Assembly: GCA_025453375.1 (NCBI GenBank)
Contig: JALOQT010000004.1
Location: forward strand, 1-16,452
DNA from: Phycisphaerales bacterium
GTDB taxonomy: Bacteria > Planctomycetota > Phycisphaerae > Phycisphaerales > UBA1924
Direction: 5' to 3'
Length of the DNA: 16,452 bases
The notes below the pieces were generated by a model. That model saw nothing but the letters and a program-made list of their open reading frames with translations. It was not told where the DNA came from and searched no databases. Both the position numbers and the translations under genes were made by a program. Position 1 is the first letter of the stretch. Each line of letters opens with the position of its first letter. Below are positions 8,186 to 15,386 of the stretch, piece after piece.

Positions 8186-8671
8186 ATGGACCCGGCATTC
8201 ATCACTCCGTTCATCGCGTCGATTCAGAACGTCTTCAGCACGATGATGCAGCTGCCTGTGACGATGGGCACGCCGAACATCAAGATGACCTCGGCGACGA
8301 CGTATGACGTCTCGGGCATCATCGGCATGTCGGGCGATGTGACGGGCAACGTGGTGCTGTCGTTCCCGAAGTCAACGGCGACGCGCGTCGTCCAGTTGCT
8401 GACCGGGACGGAGTTTGCGGCGGACTCGGCGGACTTTGCCGACGCGATCGGCGAACTGACCAACATGGTCGCCGGCGGGGCCAAGGGCATGTTCCAGGGC
8501 AAGAAGAAGGTGTCGATCAGCACGCCCAGCGTGGTGATCGGTGCGGGGCACACGGTGGCGCGGCCGCGCGAGGTGCCGGTGATCTGCATCCCCTGCCAGA
8601 CGGATTGCGGTGAACTGATCATCGAAGTTGCGGTGCAGGCGTCGGCGGTGCCGGCGGCCCAGGCGGCATAA
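8186..8671 (+). CDS. cheX: CheX-like chemotaxis phosphatase
   Basis: CheX/CheC/FliY-family proteins remove the phosphate from CheY-P and so end the signal. The 161-residue product matches the usual CheX length. The signature helix IGELTNMVAGGAKG (88-101) supplies the catalytic pair Glu90 and Asn93. The strands VSGIIGMSGDVTGNVVLSF (42-60) are typical of the fold. Only one E..N helix is visible, as in CheX, whereas CheC usually has two. ATG 8186 is chosen because AAGGAA (8175-8180) lies 5 bases before it. The upstream in-frame GTG at 8147 has no comparable site. Lying directly between cheA and cheY fits a role in resetting the adjacent CheY. Confidence 0.88.
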   Translation: MDPAFITPFIASIQNVFSTMMQLPVTMGTPNIKMTSATTYDVSGIIGMSGDVTGNVVLSFPKSTATRVVQLLTGTEFAADSADFADAIGELTNMVAGGAKGMFQGKKKVSISTPSVVIGAGHTVARPREVPVICIPCQTDCGELIIEVAVQASAVPAAQAA

Positions 8672-8742
8672 ACGACCATTGAGACGATAGACCTGACGAA
8701 CTGAAACACTCACGACACTTTGCGATTGCACGAGGCACGCTT

Positions 8743-9117
8743 ATGAAGATCCTTCTTGTCGACGACAGCAAGACGATGCGGAACATCCAGAAGTCGGTGC
8801 TGGCCCAGCTTGGCCACACGACGGTGGAGGAGGCCTGCGACGGGCAGGACGCCCTGTCGAAGGTCGGCGCCTTCCAGCCGGACCTGATCCTGGTGGACTG
8901 GAACATGCCGAACATGGACGGCTTGACGTTCGTCAAGCACTTCCGCCAGACGAACAAGAACACGCCCTTGATCATGGTGACGACCGAGAGCGAGAAGTCG
9001 CGCGTCATCGAGGCGATCAAGGCGGGCGTGAACAACTATGTGATCAAGCCCTTCACGCCGGACCTGCTGAGCCAGCGGATCGGCGAGACGATGAGCAAGG
9101 TCAAGGCGGCGGCGTAA
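8743..9117 (+). CDS. cheY: chemotaxis response regulator CheY
   Basis: This is a single-domain receiver of 124 residues, phosphorylated by CheA and then acting on the flagellar motor or another output. The acidic pocket is Asp7/Asp8 and the phospho-acceptor is Asp52 in LVDWNMP. Thr80 and Lys102 (YVIKPF) complete the active site. Tyr99 occupies the position of the signalling tyrosine Tyr106 of E. coli CheY. GAGG (8732-8735) lies 7 bases before the ATG. It is the last gene of the chemosensory cluster, 71 bp after cheX, and a strong hairpin at 9207-9233 follows. With all switch residues intact and cheA nearby, it is the best candidate for the cognate CheY. Confidence 0.93.
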   Translation: MKILLVDDSKTMRNIQKSVLAQLGHTTVEEACDGQDALSKVGAFQPDLILVDWNMPNMDGLTFVKHFRQTNKNTPLIMVTTESEKSRVIEAIKAGVNNYVIKPFTPDLLSQRIGETMSKVKAAA

Positions 9118-9206
9118 GCCCCCCCACTCCCCCCCGCGCCCCGCCGACTGGTTTGAGGACGTGCGGCTCCGCGCGTGCTCAGCACCACGAACTGACTTTC
9201 TGTGGC

Positions 9207-9240
9207 CACCCCGGCGTGCGTTGCGCCGGGGTGTGTCCTT
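9207..9240 (+). terminator. probable intrinsic terminator of the cheW-cheY cluster
   Basis: CACCCCGGCG (9207-9216) and CGCCGGGGTG (9224-9233) form a perfect 10-bp stem with a 7-base loop (TGCGTTG). A modest T-rich tail follows (TGTCCTTT). It lies 90 bases after the cheY stop. The tail is weaker than in classic terminators, but stem strength and position support the call. Confidence 0.7.
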
Positions 9241-9458
9241 TGTGGCGCTGGGCGAATAGAAGCGGCGTTTGTCCCACTAGGGGAAGCCGCGGGCGGGGCT
9301 GGGGAGGCAGTCACCCAAGCGGGCGACTTGAGTTCCGTTTTCTCCGGCTGGGCTCTGCAAATTTTGTAATCGAGATTCAGAAGTTCACCTTGAGTGGCGA
9401 GCCTGACCCGATGAATGGGTGTCGGCAGTGAACATCTGTTGTGCTGCATGACAGGTCA

Positions 9459-9490
9459 AGGGGAGCGCTCGCTCCTATTTCCCCTGGAGG
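9459..9490 (+). promoter_or_regulatory. competing leader hairpins beside the ribosome binding site
   Basis: GGAGC (9462-9466) can pair with GCTCC (9471-9475) around GCTC. Alternatively AGGGGA (9459-9464) can pair with TCCCCT (9480-9485), whose right arm abuts the GGAGG site (9486-9490) four bases before the ATG at 9495. The two pairings share bases, so they cannot form together. This might affect translation of the response regulator, but no ligand or regulator is suggested by the sequence. Confidence 0.3.
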
Positions 9491-9494
9491 TCTC

Positions 9495-9863
9495 ATGCGG
9501 GTCTTGATTGTGGATGACAGCGAACTGGTCCGCAAGCACGTGCGCAAGTTGCTGCAGGACAGCTTCGGTGCGGAGGTTGACGATGCCGCCAACGGGCAGG
9601 AGGGCATCCGCAAGGCGGTGCTTGGCCAGCCGGATGTCATCATCGTCGATCAGGAAATGCCGGGCATGATGGGCGTGGACTTCATCAAGACCTATCGCAA
9701 CCTCAAGGGACGCTCGTGGGTCATCATGCACACGTCCATGGCCGATAAAACCACAGTATTGGAGGCTGTGCGGGCTGGGTGCAATGACTTCTGCGTCAAA
9801 CCGCTGACGGCGCAGGGCCTTGGGGCGAAACTGGCCACGTGGTCTCAGAAGCGTGTGGCGTAA
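9495..9863 (+). CDS. single-domain response regulator (CheY-like)
   Basis: This receiver domain of 122 residues has no output domain. Asp7/Asp8 form the acidic pocket, Asp52 (IIVDQEMP) is the phospho-acceptor, and Thr80 and Lys102 (CVKPL) complete the site. The aromatic switch position holds Phe99 instead of the tyrosine of the nearby CheY, so its downstream contacts probably differ. ATG 9495 has GGAGG four bases before it. The upstream in-frame TTG at 9441 is unlikely. A FapA/DUF342 gene starts 26 bp after the stop, so the two are probably co-transcribed. The cognate kinase is not identifiable, though CheA from the cluster upstream is a candidate. Confidence 0.92.
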   Translation: MRVLIVDDSELVRKHVRKLLQDSFGAEVDDAANGQEGIRKAVLGQPDVIIVDQEMPGMMGVDFIKTYRNLKGRSWVIMHTSMADKTTVLEAVRAGCNDFCVKPLTAQGLGAKLATWSQKRVA

Positions 9864-9889
9864 GTCGATAGAAGACTTGAGCGATAGCC

Positions 9890-11491
9890 ATGCCCGCGGA
9901 GGGACTTGCCAACTCGTCGATGGTCGATCGTCTGGCTGAGGCGGTCGTCGTGCATTTGTCTGATGACAAGTTGCGGGCGGAGGTCAGCCTGGTGCATGCC
10001 GAGGGGTTGGACCTTCGGCAGATCGATGAAGCCCTGATCATGGCCCGGCTCAGCGAGCGGGGCGTGCAGATCAACGCGCCGGTGCGGACGCGCGTCAGCG
10101 AGCTGGCCAAGCGGTGTGCGTCGGGCCTCGTGCCCGCGGCGGGAGAGATGGCGCTGATGGCCGAGGGCATCGCCCCGATGCACGGCACGCCGGGCCGGCT
10201 CGTCTGGGCCGAAGGGTGCGACCCGGGGGCCAAGGCGAGCAAGACGGCCGCGCAGACCGACGACGCGTCGCCGGCCGATGGCAACTCGCCGGATGATGGC
10301 GACGCGGAGGACGCACACGAGGGTGATGTCGATCACTATGTCGGCCAGCAGTACACGTTCGTCGGCGCGGGCGTCACGATCGCGCGGCTGCACCCGCCGG
10401 GGGAATGCACGGATGGGCAAGATGTCTGCGGCGGGACGATCCCGGCGATCGCGGGGCGAGAGATCGAGATCAAACCGGATGACTCGATCCTGCTGCGGGC
10501 TGATGGGCAGGTCATCACGTCCAAGGCGGGCGTGATCGACTGGCAAGCGCCGAAACTGCGGGTGACGCAGACGCTGACGATTTCGGGAAATGTGGATTTC
10601 TCGACCGGGCATGTCGAGTTCCCCGGCGCGGTGATCGTCAGCCGGATGATCGCAGACCGGTTCCGCGTGACGACTGCGACGGACCTGGTGGTGCATGGGC
10701 TTGTCGAGGGGGCGAAGCTGCGCGTGGGGCGCGATGCACACCTGCGCGGCGGGATGGCGGCCAAGGAAGTCGGCTCGCTGCGCGCGGCGCGCGATGTGCG
10801 GGCGAAGTACCTCAACAACGCCAAGGTGCACGTCGGGCGTGACCTGGGTGTGGATAAGGAACTGGTCAACAGCTCGATCGTCGTGGGGCGCAGCGTCATC
10901 GGCCCGGTGGCGAGCATCACCGGCGGGTCGCTGCGGTGCGCCAGCACGGTGGAGGTTGCGGAGGTCGGCTCGGCCATCGGTGTCGCGACGGAGATCGTGC
11001 TTGGGTCGATTCCGGCGCTGGAGCGGCTGCTGGTGACGGCGATGGAGCTTCGTCCGAAGATGACCAAAGGGCTGGAGCGGATCGAGAGCCAGCTTGAGCC
11101 GCTGCGCAGGTTCAAGGGCAAACTGAGCGGGGCTGATGCCGAGCGGATGACGGAACTGGAGTTTGAGCGGCGCCCGCTGCTGGACCGGCTGGGGATCCTG
11201 GATCAGAAGATCGAGAAACTGCGCGAGACGCTGGCGGCGCGGACGAAAGTCGATCTGCTGGTGCATTCGCGGATTCACCCGCGGGTGCGGCTGACGACGC
11301 CGCTGTACACGGTGGATTTCACAAAGACCGTCGCGGGGCCGGTGCGGATCGGCGTGGGGGCCAAGGGCGAACCGGAACTGCAGCGGCCCTATGGCCAGCC
11401 GATGGAAACGCCGATCCACGCCGTGGCGCGGGTGCGGAAGGTTGATGGGCTGACTGCGGGCGAGAGCGACTCATCCCGCGCGGCGGCGTGA
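9890..11491 (+). CDS. FapA / DUF342 family protein (polymer-like beta-solenoid, possibly motility-linked)
   Basis: The product is 533 residues. An N-terminal domain (1-115) is followed by a short acidic low-complexity linker (about 120-150, Asp/Ala/Ser-rich). From about 180 to 375 comes a right-handed-solenoid-like series of short strands in which Val and Gly recur (for example ISGNVDFSTGHVEFPG and LVVHGLVEGAKLRVG), typical of DUF342. A helical, probably coiled-coil segment lies at about 382-450, then a closing strand region with the conserved basic VHSRIHPRVRL. Vibrio FapA has been linked to flagellar assembly and glucose-responsive control; whether that applies here is inference. ATG 9890 is used although its ribosome binding site is weak. 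ATG 9920 is an alternative, but its GGAGGG lies 16 bases away. It forms a likely two-gene unit with the preceding response regulator. Confidence 0.85.
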   Translation: MPAEGLANSSMVDRLAEAVVVHLSDDKLRAEVSLVHAEGLDLRQIDEALIMARLSERGVQINAPVRTRVSELAKRCASGLVPAAGEMALMAEGIAPMHGTPGRLVWAEGCDPGAKASKTAAQTDDASPADGNSPDDGDAEDAHEGDVDHYVGQQYTFVGAGVTIARLHPPGECTDGQDVCGGTIPAIAGREIEIKPDDSILLRADGQVITSKAGVIDWQAPKLRVTQTLTISGNVDFSTGHVEFPGAVIVSRMIADRFRVTTATDLVVHGLVEGAKLRVGRDAHLRGGMAAKEVGSLRAARDVRAKYLNNAKVHVGRDLGVDKELVNSSIVVGRSVIGPVASITGGSLRCASTVEVAEVGSAIGVATEIVLGSIPALERLLVTAMELRPKMTKGLERIESQLEPLRRFKGKLSGADAERMTELEFERRPLLDRLGILDQKIEKLRETLAARTKVDLLVHSRIHPRVRLTTPLYTVDFTKTVAGPVRIGVGAKGEPELQRPYGQPMETPIHAVARVRKVDGLTAGESDSSRAAA

Positions 11492-11649
11492 CGTGGCGTC
11501 AACTTGCCGAAGGCGGAGTCTGGCAAGGCTGGCGATCGTCATCACCAACCCCCTGAGGGCCAATTCAGGTCCGAACGCATGACAAACCTGCGTGGAAGTT
11601 GCCCAGTTGGTCTTGTCTGGTGGTGTGGGGGGCCCTGACAATCAGACCT

Positions 11650-13143
11650 ATGGCTGCACGTCAACTTCGGCTGGTTGTGCTTGGTGGGTGCGTGGGTGTG
11701 ATGCTCGCGTCGTGGGCGGGGGCGGATGAGCCTGCGCCGACTGCGGCGCCGGTGGTGCCTGCTGCGACGGCCACTCCCGCTGCTGGGCCCGCTGCTGGGC
11801 CCGCTGGTGGGCCCGCTGGTGGGCCCGCTGCTGGGCCCGAGAAGGATGCGAAGATCAGCGACTCGACGGAAGTGACGCTGACGCTGCGCGACGGGCGGAC
11901 GTTTGACGGGATGCTGGTGCGGCGCAGCGAAAGCGAGACGGTGATCACGATTGCGGGGGTGGAGACGCGGTTCAAGGCGTCGGAAATTGAGAAGCTGCGG
12001 GAGCTGCCGCCGGTGCTGGACCGGTATGCCGAGATGGTCAAGCTGGTGCCGGCGGATCAGCTTGATCGGCGGATGGAACTGATCACGTGGCTGGCGGATC
12101 GACGTCATCTGGATATCGCGGTGATCGAGGCTGAGCGGCTGGCGGCGCGCAACCCGCGCTCGGCGACGGTCAAGAAACTCGTCGATGAACTGCGGCTGAA
12201 GGAGCAACTGCTCAAACCCGCAGCACCGGCCAAGGACGGGGCGGAGACGCCGGCGGCGCCGAAGGAACCCGCCAGGCCTGCTGTCGGGCCTGCTGCCGGG
12301 CGGGATGCGGCGCGGCCAGTGGATGCCGAGGCACCCTCGGCACCGACACCAACGCCTGTGCCCGCTCGGCCGGCGACTGACGTGCCTGAGGAGCCGAGCC
12401 CGGCGGACTCGATGATTCCGGTGACGGAGTTTCCGCTGCTGACGGCTCGGCAGATCAACCTGCTGAAGGTCTATGAGGTGGACCTGTCCGACGAGCCGAA
12501 CATCGTCATCCCGCGGGCGGTGGTGCAGCAGTTGCTTGAGGCCTATGCCGGCAGCCCGCTGGTGCCGTCGGACCGCGCGCAGCGCGAGGCGATGCTCCGC
12601 CAGAACCCGCTGGAGACGATGGACCTGATCTATCGCCTCAAGGCGCGGGACTTTTATCCGCGGGTGCAGATTGTGGATCATCCGCGGTCGATCCGGATGT
12701 TCCGCGATGATGTGCACCGGTCGGTGGTGCTGAACAGTTGCGCGACGAACATGTGCCACGGCGGGTCGGACGCTGGGCGGCTGGTGCTGTCGACCTTCCG
12801 GCCCAATGCCGACCCGACGCTGTATACAAACTTCTACATCCTCAGCCGGTTCAAGACCAATGACGGTCGCGGGCTGATCGATGCGGAGAACCCGGAGCAG
12901 AGCCTGCTGGTGCAGATGGGCCTGCCGCGGGACATGAGCCGCGCCAAGCACCCGCCGGTGATGCGCGACGGGCGGGACATCTGGCGGCCGACATTCAGCG
13001 GGCTGGATGACCGGCGATACCTCGCGACGGTGGAGTGGCTGCGGAGCCTGTATCGCCCGCGGCCGGTGTATGAACTGGAGTACGAACCGTACCGGCCGTT
13101 TGTCCGGCCGCCGAAGCCGGTGTTTGAGAATGTTGAGCGGTGA
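11650..13143 (+). CDS. exported protein with LSm/SH3-like barrel and CX4CH heme-like motif
   Basis: The 497-residue product begins with a signal peptide: MAARQLR, hydrophobic LVVLGGCVGVMLAS, and a likely cut after WAGA near residue 25. Residues 44-63 are five tandem A-[AG]-G-P repeats. Residues about 72-117 look like a small barrel (VTLTLRDGRTFDGMLV) seen in LSm/SH3-like modules. A Pro/Ala-rich linker at about 190-250 follows. The C-terminal half carries CATNMCHGG with Cys364, Cys369 and His370, a CX4CH spacing instead of the common CXXCH. Nearby stretches (TLYTNFYIL, LIDAENPEQSLLVQMG, KHPPVM) resemble putative heme-binding domains of planctomycete exported proteins. It may bind heme c or a metal; no reaction can be assigned. 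ATG 11650 gives a clean signal peptide, whereas the in-frame TTG at 11599 would add 17 odd residues. Confidence 0.82.
   Translation: MAARQLRLVVLGGCVGVMLASWAGADEPAPTAAPVVPAATATPAAGPAAGPAGGPAGGPAAGPEKDAKISDSTEVTLTLRDGRTFDGMLVRRSESETVITIAGVETRFKASEIEKLRELPPVLDRYAEMVKLVPADQLDRRMELITWLADRRHLDIAVIEAERLAARNPRSATVKKLVDELRLKEQLLKPAAPAKDGAETPAAPKEPARPAVGPAAGRDAARPVDAEAPSAPTPTPVPARPATDVPEEPSPADSMIPVTEFPLLTARQINLLKVYEVDLSDEPNIVIPRAVVQQLLEAYAGSPLVPSDRAQREAMLRQNPLETMDLIYRLKARDFYPRVQIVDHPRSIRMFRDDVHRSVVLNSCATNMCHGGSDAGRLVLSTFRPNADPTLYTNFYILSRFKTNDGRGLIDAENPEQSLLVQMGLPRDMSRAKHPPVMRDGRDIWRPTFSGLDDRRYLATVEWLRSLYRPRPVYELEYEPYRPFVRPPKPVFENVER
11779..11838 (+). repeat. five tandem 12-bp repeats encoding (A-A/G-G-P)5
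   Basis: Five exact-length units of GCT-GCT/GGT-GGG-CCC run in frame. Units 1, 2 and 5 read GCTGCTGGGCCC and units 3 and 4 read GCTGGTGGGCCC. The near identity at DNA level points to recent tandem expansion. The encoded Ala/Gly/Pro spacer follows the signal peptide. Confidence 0.95.
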
Positions 13144-13172
13144 GGGGTGGCTGTCGGTTCGGCTGATCGATT

Positions 13173-13193
13173 CACATGCCGTACACATGCCGT
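13173..13193. repeat. direct repeat CACATGCCGT, 11-bp period
   Basis: CACATGCCGT occurs at 13173-13182 and again at 13184-13193, one base apart. The 11-bp period is about one helical turn, as in some operator sites. The position just after the preceding stop codon and 300 bp before the next start makes the role unclear. Confidence 0.6.
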
Positions 13194-13394
13194 CCACAAC
13201 CCCGGTGGCCCGTGCGGGCGTGGCCTGAGCGGCTGGGCGGCGGGGTAGGGCAACACCTCAGGGGGTCTGGACGTATGTTGGGCGTAGGTGAAGCGAAGGC
13301 AAGATGTTGCGCCCGTCGCTACACTGGTGCCGGTCGGCGGACAAGACGCCGAGGGTGGGCCGCAGGCCCGGCGCGGTCTGTGTCGCCATCGCGC

Positions 13395-13453
13395 GGGCGG
13401 GGCGGGATGAATGGGCTGGGGCGGGATGGACGGGTGGGGTGGGGTTGGTTGGG
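13395..13453 (+). other. cluster of G-runs (potential G-quadruplex)
   Basis: Ten runs of three or four G occur in 59 bases on the + strand, many separated by one to three bases. This is compatible with one or more G-quadruplexes in the DNA non-template strand or in the leader RNA of the lipoprotein gene, whose start is 47 bases downstream. The region is GC-rich in general, so chance is possible, though G-only runs with few C are striking here. Confidence 0.5.
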
Positions 13454-13499
13454 TCAGGACTGCTGATAGAGGTTGCTGTTAGAGAAGGATGCGAACGCC

Positions 13500-14357
13500 A
13501 TGATGAAGCCTGATGCACGCCGCGAGAACAATGTCGTCAACTTCCCCGCTGTGGCGCAGCCGCGCCGGCAGGGTGGCGTGGCGGCGAAGGTGACGCTGGC
13601 CGGCCTGATGCTGGCGGCGGGGGCGGGCTTCGGTCTGCTGGGCGGGTGCGAGCATCGCGATCCGGCGCGGGTGGCGATCCTGCAGGCCAATGAGGCGATC
13701 GGCGTGCTGACGGCCGATGGCAACCGGTTGACGCCGATCTCGGCTGATCAGGCCAAGAGCATGTCGGCGGTGTTTGAGTCGCTCAAGCCCTTCACCAGCG
13801 AGAACGCGACGGCGGCCGGGCTGGCGGCGCGGCTGCGGGCGGGGATGGCCAACCTGGATGCTGAGCGTGCGGCGGACCTGACGCGTCAGGCCAACAACAA
13901 GTTGGCCGAGCTGCGCAGCGCGGCGATGGCGTATGCGTCCAACTCGGCCCTCAGCGAGACGATGGCCAAGACGGATGTGACGGACCAGACGAGCCAGACG
14001 CAGAGCCAGTTGCAAGCCGTGCGCCAGCAGTTGGCCGGCGTGCAGGCCGAGGCGAACAGCGCGGCGGGCGCGCTGGCGACGCTGACGCAGCAGTTTGATG
14101 GGCTTAAGGCGCAGGCCAAGACGCTGCGCGATCAGGCGGCGGCGCTGCGGCTGCAGGCTGGCAGCATGTCGGCCCAGAGCGGGCTGAGCCTGGTTGAGCA
14201 GTCGGCCGCGGCGACACGCCAGGCCGATCAGCTCGATGCGCAGGGCCTGGTGCTGGAGGCTGAGAAACTGACGGCCCAGACGCAGGCGGCGGGGCTGAAG
14301 GCCAAGGCCGATGCACTGGCGACGGAAGTGACGCGGCTGGAGTCGGACCTGCAGTGA
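13500..14357 (+). CDS. predicted coiled-coil lipoprotein
   Basis: The function is not recognised. The product is 285 residues. After a long polar n-region (1-30) comes a hydrophobic stretch VTLAGLMLAAGAGFGLL (31-47) and GGC with Cys50, a plausible though not perfect lipobox (Leu-Gly-Gly-Cys). The mature part is Ala/Gln/Leu-rich with heptad character from about 120 to the end, with no enzymatic motif. It would be a periplasmic, membrane-anchored, elongated protein. ATG 13500 (followed by a second ATG at 13503) has GAAGGA (13484-13489) 10 bases before it. The stop overlaps the start of the next frame by 4 bp (GTGA), and the coiled-coil character seems to carry on across the junction. This raises the chance that the two were once one gene. 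Confidence 0.8.
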   Translation: MMKPDARRENNVVNFPAVAQPRRQGGVAAKVTLAGLMLAAGAGFGLLGGCEHRDPARVAILQANEAIGVLTADGNRLTPISADQAKSMSAVFESLKPFTSENATAAGLAARLRAGMANLDAERAADLTRQANNKLAELRSAAMAYASNSALSETMAKTDVTDQTSQTQSQLQAVRQQLAGVQAEANSAAGALATLTQQFDGLKAQAKTLRDQAAALRLQAGSMSAQSGLSLVEQSAAATRQADQLDAQGLVLEAEKLTAQTQAAGLKAKADALATEVTRLESDLQ

Positions 14358-15382
14358 CGGGTGATCTGGCTTCGGCCCGCAATAAGGCGCTGAGCGGATA
14401 TCAGGAAGCCTTGACGCTGGCACGGTCGGCGACGAAGGCGGGCGGGCTGGATTCCAAGAGCGCGCAGGCCGCGGCGAGCAGCGCGAAGTTGGCGGTCGCG
14501 GTGGCCAGCCAGAGCGTGGCGGACATCCTGGTCAGCCAAGCGCGCAGCGAAGAGGCGACGGCGGCGACGATGCGGCTGCTGGCGACGGTCAACCCTCCGC
14601 TGCCGGGGCGTGATGCGTATGCCTCGATGGCCGAGACGGCGACGAAGAACTTCAACGATGTGCTGGCCCAGGCACGCGAGATGTATGGCCAGGTGCGGGA
14701 GTCACTCGACGGCGTGAGCAATGAGGAACTGAAGAAGCGCCTCAGCGGGGCGATGTCGGGGCTGGAGCTGCTCAGCAGCAAGCAGGGCATCTCGCCGGAG
14801 CAGGTCAAGGCACCGGGGCTGGACCCGGCGGCGAACGACCCGGCGGTGGCGGAGGTTCGCAAGGCGCTGGATTCATACTTGGACCTGTCGCGCAAGAGCG
14901 ATGTGGCGGCGCTGGCCGCGTCGATGCGGTTTACCAACCCGGCGCACAAGGACGCGTTTGTCGGCATGACGGAGATGGGGCTGATGGGCGCGGAGCTTGA
15001 GAAGCTCGTCAAGGACAAGTTCGGCAAGTCACTTGCGGAGCTGTCGGGCGTGGCGGCGATGGCGGGCCTGGGTGGCGAAGCGTTGCAGGCGATGCGCGAT
15101 CGCACGGGTGCGGATTACAGCATCAGCGTGGCGGACAAGATCGCGACGGCCTCGCCGCTCAAGCCGGTGGGCCCGATGGATCCGCCGGTGCGGCTGGTGC
15201 AGTTTGATGGTCAGTGGATGGTGCTGGTTGACGAAGCCACGGGCGGGCAGATCGCGATGGCGGCGCCGATGATGGCGCCGTTCAAGGCGGTGCTGGAGCA
15301 GTTGATCAAGGGCCTGAAGGACGGGTCGATCCAGGATGAGACGCAGTTCATGGCGATCCTGCGGACGGTGACGGGCGGGTGA
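14354..15382 (+). CDS. hypothetical Ala-rich helical protein, translationally coupled to the lipoprotein
   Basis: The function is not recognised. The product is 342 residues starting at GTG 14354, whose last two bases overlap the TGA of the preceding gene. GGAG (14339-14342) lies 11 bases upstream. The start MTGDLASARNKALSGYQEAL continues the helical pattern that ends the preceding frame, and there is no signal peptide or membrane segment. The middle is Ala-rich helix. The end has a more globular stretch (VRLVQFDGQWMVLVDEATGG, then AMAAPMMAPFKAVLEQL). If it is a separate protein it is cytoplasmic, while its neighbour is exported. If the junction is a frameshift, both halves form a lipoprotein of roughly 630 residues. 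Upstream of 14354 this frame translates to Gly-rich nonsense, so the switch point is at or very near the overlap. Confidence 0.72.
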   Translation: MTGDLASARNKALSGYQEALTLARSATKAGGLDSKSAQAAASSAKLAVAVASQSVADILVSQARSEEATAATMRLLATVNPPLPGRDAYASMAETATKNFNDVLAQAREMYGQVRESLDGVSNEELKKRLSGAMSGLELLSSKQGISPEQVKAPGLDPAANDPAVAEVRKALDSYLDLSRKSDVAALAASMRFTNPAHKDAFVGMTEMGLMGAELEKLVKDKFGKSLAELSGVAAMAGLGGEALQAMRDRTGADYSISVADKIATASPLKPVGPMDPPVRLVQFDGQWMVLVDEATGGQIAMAAPMMAPFKAVLEQLIKGLKDGSIQDETQFMAILRTVTGG

Positions 15383-15386
15383 ACCC

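Larger units (their letters stand above)
9118..9494 (+). other. 377-bp non-coding gap between cheY and the second regulator
   Basis: The gap begins with a C-rich stretch (9118-9146) and then holds the terminator-like hairpin at 9207-9233. A locally AT-rich patch at about 9356-9382 includes TGTAAT (9365-9370), a possible -10 element, but I could not find a convincing -35 at the right spacing. The last 40 bases carry competing small hairpins next to the ribosome binding site of the next gene. No credible coding sequence is seen. The gap probably separates two transcription units. Confidence 0.5.
13144..13499 (+). other. 356-bp non-coding gap with direct repeats and G-runs
   Basis: The gap lies between the CX4CH protein and the lipoprotein gene. 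It contains two copies of CACATGCCGT at 13173-13182 and 13184-13193, a short GC hairpin (GGGCC-GCA-GGCCC near 13360), and a dense G-run cluster at 13395-13453. I see no convincing -10/-35 promoter, no clear terminator with a T-run and no coding sequence with believable composition. It probably holds the end of one transcript and the promoter of the next. Confidence 0.45.

Noticed and set aside
9845..11419. 524-codon open frame on the - strand opposite the FapA/DUF342 gene
   Set aside because: The translation is Arg/His/Pro-rich without domain features, and the + strand frame has a clear family match.
11503..11527. Terminator after the FapA/DUF342 gene (CTTGCC / GGCAAG)
   Set aside because: A 6-bp stem with a 13-base loop and no T-run. 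Not convincing.
11542..13197. 551-codon open frame on the - strand opposite the CX4CH protein
   Set aside because: Arg/His/Pro-rich shadow of a GC-rich gene. The + strand has a signal peptide and recognisable motifs.
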